DNA from: an uncultured Planctomycetales bacterium
Lineage (GTDB): Bacteria; Planctomycetota; Planctomycetia; Isosphaerales; Isosphaeraceae
Assembly: GCA_937997355.1 (NCBI GenBank)
Contig: CALKTZ010001136.1
Coordinates: 1-10,014 of the forward strand
Direction of reading: 5' to 3'
Length of the DNA stretch: 10,014 nucleotides
Shown in pieces: positions 6,818 to 10,014 of this stretch. The notes below the pieces were generated by a model. That model was not told the DNA's origin, did not search any database, and worked only from the letters and a program-made list of their open reading frames with translations. The position numbers were made by a program, and so were the translations under genes. Every line of letters begins with the position of its first letter. Within the stretch, counting starts at the first letter, position 1.

Positions 6818-7756
6818 TTACTTGGGAAGGATCGCGCCCGGCTTCGGGGCCTCGACAGGTGCCGCGGGCGCGGCCGGAGCGAGGGCCGGCTCCGCATCGA
6901 GAGGAACCGACTCCGTGGGGGGGACGGTCGAGATTGCACCCGGCGGCAACGTGCCCGGGGCGAGTTCGGTCACCGGAGCACTCGACCCGCCGGGTACGCT
7001 ATTCACGATCGGTGCGCTGTTGATGACCGGACCGCTGCCGACGACGGCCGTCCCGGATGCACCGGGCATTTCAAGGTCGATGGCACCGACCCGAACGATC
7101 AGGAGGATGGTTCCTCGCTTGTCGGCTTCGAGAATCGGGTCGATCCCCGGCTCAAGCCGGGTGGAGACGAGGGTTTCCGCGGAAACCGCCAGTTCCTGGT
7201 ACTTCGGATCGGGCAAGTAGATGACCTTGGTGACGAAGTTGCCACCGTCGACGACCTGATCGAAGTCCTCGGCGGTGAACTGGACCGGGATGGCGTTATG
7301 GGCCAGATACGCGTCGGTGATCGGCGTCGTCGGGGCGACCTCGATCGTCGGGTAAAGGGTCACGTTCTCTCGGCCCTTGATGTCTGTAATCTTGAGCCGG
7401 TAGATGAAACCTTGATTGAAGTTATACCGGGCCGGGACCGTGAGCTGCGACGAGAGATAGAGTCGCTCACCGCTCGGCCCGGTTCCGGATTGCCAGCCGA
7501 TCTTCATCCCATCGGGATCGAGGAAATAGATCTGGCTGCGTGTGTTCATGAATCGTCGTCCGGCAGCCGGGCCGCCGCCGGGGCCTCCGCCGCCGGCCAT
7601 GGTTGCCGCCGTGAACTGAGGCCCCCCCGGAGGGGGATCGCCCGAGACCACGGCATGGGGGCGAAGCCATTTTTTGAGGCCGACGCCCGGACTGCTATAT
7701 CCGAATCCGTCGCCAGCGGTCGCTGCCGCCAGCAGCAGCACTCCGATCGTTTGCAT
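6818..7756 (-). CDS. Secreted protein of unknown function, paralog of the following gene
   Basis: This 312-residue protein starts at ATG 7756 with a strong ribosome binding site (GGAGGA, 6 nt spacing). The N-terminus (MQTIGVLLLAAATAGDGFG) looks like a short signal peptide, followed by a Gly/Pro-rich spacer to about 68. Residues 105-228 match the middle domain of the next gene: YRLKITDIKGRENVTLYPTIEV against YRLRISDIPDRPGAELFPVIEI, and FVTKVIYLPDPKYQ against LVTKVIYLEDQDQA, both ending in an IVRVG/IVRIG strand. The last 85 residues or so are Pro/Ala/Ser-rich and probably disordered, with no DUF11 domain. Activity is unknown. It is likely co-expressed with the downstream paralog. I found no convincing promoter upstream on this strand. 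Confidence 0.88.
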   Translation of the reverse strand: MQTIGVLLLAAATAGDGFGYSSPGVGLKKWLRPHAVVSGDPPPGGPQFTAATMAGGGGPGGGPAAGRRFMNTRSQIYFLDPDGMKIGWQSGTGPSGERLYLSSQLTVPARYNFNQGFIYRLKITDIKGRENVTLYPTIEVAPTTPITDAYLAHNAIPVQFTAEDFDQVVDGGNFVTKVIYLPDPKYQELAVSAETLVSTRLEPGIDPILEADKRGTILLIVRVGAIDLEMPGASGTAVVGSGPVINSAPIVNSVPGGSSAPVTELAPGTLPPGAISTVPPTESVPLDAEPALAPAAPAAPVEAPKPGAILPK

Positions 7757-7935
7757 GGAAATCCTCCAACTCCCACATCGGGGCGTGCTCAGACGGACTG
7801 AACCGCTGAACGTCTCGTCCGATCCGGGAGAATGCTACCATCCTGGTATCCACAGCGACCGACTTGGCCACGGTCTCGAACGGAGGTTGGCCGTCGATCC
7901 GTGAAGAGCTACAAGTCCGGGATTCGACTCGTCTG

Positions 7936-7952
7936 TCGCCGAAAATCGGCGA
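7936..7952. repeat. Hairpin TCGCCGA-AAA-TCGGCGA
   Basis: A perfect 7-bp stem with a 3-nt loop is followed by an A-run on the plus strand. A terminator would need T after the stem. In the minus direction the T-run comes before the stem, so neither direction fits an intrinsic terminator. Confidence 0.35.
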
Positions 7953-8065
7953 AAAAAGACCTTCGCCGGCTTCAACGAGGTCGACTCCGTTTCCGCTTCA
8001 CCGCTCCGCGTCTGGGACCGCTCCGGGCTCCTTCGGGCGGACGTCCTGTCAGCCCTCGGCCGGAC

Positions 8066-8095
8066 TTGCGTCTCAACACGCCTAGCGTTTATGAT
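8066..8095 (+). promoter_or_regulatory. Promoter candidate of the LolA-like gene
   Basis: TTGCGT (8066-8071) and TATGAT (8090-8095) are separated by 18 nt. The ATG at 8091 falls inside the -10 box, which argues that translation starts further down, at 8142 or 8169. Confidence 0.4.
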
Positions 8096-8141
8096 CGGGC
8101 ATTCCCTTCCATCCCTTGAGGAATTGCCCTACATCCCTACC

Positions 8142-9278
8142 ATGCGTATTAATCGGCTCGACTCGACCATGGTTTCCATTCGATTCCTTTGCCTGGCCAT
8201 GGCGGCTGTCCTCTCCGCGTTTCGCGGTGTCGACGCTCGGGCGCAAGGAGCGGCTCCATCCCCCCCGCCCCAGGGGCTTCAGAGCGGAGGGGGGCCAACC
8301 GGAATTCCCGGCAATCCCCAGGCGGCGCAAAAGGCGGAAGAGCCCCCCTCGGAAGCCGAGCGCCACATCGATATGGCCATCAAGAAGATCTCGGAAATCA
8401 AGTCGATCTCGGCCGATATCGCGCAGGAAGTCAAGATGTTGAATCAAGACTTCAAGATCCAGGGAAGATATTTGAGGGCCCCCGGAACCCGCCTCCGCAT
8501 GGACCTGAGCGTGGTGAATTTGCCCGATACGCAGGCGAAGATCCTCCAGGTCTGCGACGGCGAAATCCTCTGGGAGTATCAGCAGGTTTTCGAAGCCAAG
8601 TTTTGCAACAAGAAGAATATCAAACAAATCCTGGAAAAGCTCAACGCCCCCGAGCTTGATGTCGAGACGCGCGAACGCGCGACCGTTCAGCTTGGGCTCG
8701 CCGGCCCGGAAGCCATGCTGATGGGACTCCGAAAGGCGATCAAATTCACGCACATGGAGGAAGGAACCCTCGATGGGAAGCCCGTCATCATCGCGGAAGG
8801 GATCTGGCGTGATCGGACCGGCCTGGTCGGACCGGACCAGCAGCAAGTCCCGTTGATGGGGCAACTTCCTCCTTACATCCCGAGCTTCGCCAAGCTGTAT
8901 TTAGGCAAGGAAGACTACTGGCCGTATAAACTCAGCCTTGCCGGCAAGCCGGCATCACTGGTGAAATCCCCCCTCGAAAAAGGCCCCGACGGAAAGCCCC
9001 GGGCTCGGCCCGTCGACGACAAGGTCCCGCCCACGAACATCGTGCTTTCCTATACGAATGTCAGGTTCGACGCCCCGGTCAATCCGGACGATTTCAAATT
9101 CACTCCTCCGGTCGAGATTCCTGCGGAAGATCACACCGTGGCAATCGTCGGGAGTCTGGAGCAGGCGATCAAGGTCCGCGGTGCCATGCAAAAAGCGGAG
9201 ACTCCGAAATCGGCCGTCCCCACCATCGACCAGTCGATCAATGTCCCCAAACTTCCAGACACACCGGCTCCTCAATAA
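8142..9278 (+). CDS. Secreted LolA-like protein, probable planctomycete TIGR03009 family
   Basis: From ATG 8142 the protein has 378 residues. A signal peptide (FLCLAMAAVLSAF, cleavage plausible after DARA) is followed by a Pro/Gly-rich linker to about 70. The core, about 73-330, resembles lipoprotein-carrier (LolA/LolB-like) folds: a helix HIDMAIKKISEIKSISADI, then strands GRYLRAPGTRLRMDL and ILQVCDGEILWEYQ, the usual DG-x-LW-Y motif. The motifs and secreted form suggest the planctomycete domain I know as TIGR03009; this is from memory and not searched. It may bind a lipid or hydrophobic ligand in the periplasm, an inference from fold only. Start choice is uncertain: 8091 lies in a probable -10 box, 8142 and 8169 both leave a good signal peptide, and none has a Shine-Dalgarno sequence. 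It is flanked by a divergent gene and by the reductase gene, which has its own promoter. Confidence 0.82.
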   Translation: MRINRLDSTMVSIRFLCLAMAAVLSAFRGVDARAQGAAPSPPPQGLQSGGGPTGIPGNPQAAQKAEEPPSEAERHIDMAIKKISEIKSISADIAQEVKMLNQDFKIQGRYLRAPGTRLRMDLSVVNLPDTQAKILQVCDGEILWEYQQVFEAKFCNKKNIKQILEKLNAPELDVETRERATVQLGLAGPEAMLMGLRKAIKFTHMEEGTLDGKPVIIAEGIWRDRTGLVGPDQQQVPLMGQLPPYIPSFAKLYLGKEDYWPYKLSLAGKPASLVKSPLEKGPDGKPRARPVDDKVPPTNIVLSYTNVRFDAPVNPDDFKFTPPVEIPAEDHTVAIVGSLEQAIKVRGAMQKAETPKSAVPTIDQSINVPKLPDTPAPQ

Positions 9279-9340
9279 TTCAATCGCCTCGCCCAAACTA
9301 AAGACATTGAACGGATCGCCTGCGGTTCATTGTCGCACCG

Positions 9341-9369
9341 TTGTCTCGATCTTGATCGCGCGATAGAAT
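9341..9369 (+). promoter_or_regulatory. Sigma70-like promoter of the reductase gene
   Basis: TTGTCT (9341-9346) and TAGAAT (9364-9369) are separated by 17 nt, with a predicted start near 9376 and a leader of about 75 nt. The spacer contains a short dyad CGATC-tt-GATCG (9347-9358), a possible operator. Confidence 0.45.
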
Positions 9370-9451
9370 TGAATCTTCACTTACATTACCGTTTAGCTGA
9401 ACTTTCCACCTGAGTGCATGAGGTGAGAGGGTTGAGCCGGGAGGATGCGCG

Positions 9452-10014
9452 ATGGAGCCCACCATTCAAGGGGGCGGCGGGAAACCGAGCAAAGTTGAAG
9501 CGACGAAAATCGCGAGTCAGTATCTGAAGACGTTCGTCGCGGACGAAATCCACAACGACGCGACGCATATCAGTGAAGAAGCGGCGACGGTTCTCAAATT
9601 CCACGGTTCCTATCAACAGGATAATCGAGATCTTCGCACCCAATTGAAGCGAGAAGGGCAGGAAAAGGCGTTTCAGTTCATGGTTCGGGTGAGGATGGTC
9701 GGCGGCGCCATGACCTCGGCTCAGTACCTTGCCTGCGACCAACTCGCCCGGACCGTCGGCAACGGTACGCTCCGAATCACGACGCGCCAGGAATTTCAGC
9801 TCCACGGCATCTTGAAGCAAGATCTGGCTTCCACGATCAGGCAGATCAATACCATTCTGCTCTCGACTCAGTCCGCCTGCGGGGACGTCGAGCGCAACGT
9901 GCTTTGCTGCCCCGCCCCGATCGCCGATAAGATCCGGGACGAGATGAACCAGGACGCTCTCAAATGGGCATCGCACTGTGCCCCCCGAGCGTCAAGCTAC
10001 TGGGACATCTGGCT
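9452..10014 (+). CDS. Siroheme sulfite (or nitrite) reductase, N-terminal part
   Basis: The frame is open from ATG 9452 to the right edge and shows 187 residues. It matches the N-terminal half-domain of the assimilatory sulfite/nitrite reductase hemoprotein family (CysI/Sir/NirA), which reduces sulfite to sulfide, or nitrite to ammonia, with six electrons. Visible landmarks are KFHGSYQQDNRDLR (49-62), FMVRVRMVGGAMT (76-88), GNGTLRITTRQEFQLHG (103-119, siroheme-pocket Arg residues) and SACGDVERNVLCCPAP (141-156). The cysteines that hold the 4Fe-4S cluster and siroheme lie beyond the window. FHGSYQQDNRD resembles CysI-type sulfite reductases more than NirA, so sulfite is the likelier substrate. 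The start is supported by GGGAGG 7 nt upstream. The gene has its own promoter and is probably not part of the preceding gene's transcript. Confidence 0.9.
   Translation, partial: MEPTIQGGGGKPSKVEATKIASQYLKTFVADEIHNDATHISEEAATVLKFHGSYQQDNRDLRTQLKREGQEKAFQFMVRVRMVGGAMTSAQYLACDQLARTVGNGTLRITTRQEFQLHGILKQDLASTIRQINTILLSTQSACGDVERNVLCCPAPIADKIRDEMNQDALKWASHCAPRASSYWDIW

Larger units (their letters stand above)
7757..8141. other. Gene-free divergent intergenic region
   Basis: About 385 nt separate the minus-strand secreted protein from the plus-strand TIGR03009-like gene. I see no supported gene, tRNA or mobile element. It holds a small dyad TACCA-tcc-TGGTA (7836-7848), a perfect 7-bp hairpin (7936-7952) and a plus-strand promoter candidate (8066-8095). 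Short open frames here have no coding character. Confidence 0.6.

Noticed and set aside
7832..8119. Arg-rich open frame of about 95 codons in the divergent gap
   Set aside because: Composition is that of random GC-rich sequence, there is no ribosome binding site, and it crosses the probable promoter at 8066-8095.
8082..8864. Minus-strand open frame of about 260 codons opposite the LolA-like gene
   Set aside because: The plus strand has a signal peptide and a conserved-looking core; the antisense product has an odd composition and no motifs.
9386..9976. Minus-strand open frame of about 196 codons at the right end
   Set aside because: It is antisense to the unmistakable sulfite reductase N-terminus.

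Overview
The window looks like a stretch of ordinary chromosome from a planctomycete, most likely near the Isosphaeraceae (Singulisphaera/Aquisphaera/Tautonia-like). The basis is a GC-rich sequence (roughly 60%, by eye), a DUF1501 secreted protein, a DUF11 protein with the planctomycete-type DEYLCDGGD segment, a protein resembling the planctomycete family I know as TIGR03009, and several genes with weak or no Shine-Dalgarno sequence. The taxon is an inference. I see no mobile element, CRISPR array, rRNA or tRNA.

Layout. 1-786 (minus): membrane-anchored TPR-like protein running off the left edge, with its own good promoter at 878-905. 976-3429 (minus): a two-gene unit in which a DUF1501 protein is followed by an amidohydrolase-2 family TIM-barrel enzyme. 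3430-3665: divergent intergenic region with a sigma70-like promoter facing each way. 3666-4729 (plus): an Rrf2 regulator with the three-cysteine spacing of NsrR, then a c-type heme (CADCH) DUF3365/Tll0287-like protein. 4746-4780: a strong hairpin between convergent genes. 4770-7756 (minus): two secreted proteins sharing a homologous domain. The second is split by an apparent one-base frameshift that separates its C-terminal DUF11 domain. 7757-8141: a gap of about 385 bases without a gene. 8142-9278 (plus): secreted LolA-like/TIGR03009 protein. 9452-10014 (plus): N-terminal part of a siroheme sulfite/nitrite reductase, running off the right edge.

How the genes may work together. The clearest functional pair is the putative iron-sulfur regulator and the heme protein directly downstream. 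The regulator probably senses NO or iron-sulfur/redox status and the membrane-anchored heme protein may be its target or co-sensor. The tandem secreted paralogs probably work at the envelope but have no known activity. The DUF1501 protein and the amidohydrolase are probably co-transcribed. The amidohydrolase most likely acts on a lactone or another cyclic or carboxylated substrate, which cannot be named. I found no clearly new multi-gene system. The most useful leads are the Rrf2-heme pair and the frameshifted DUF11 gene.
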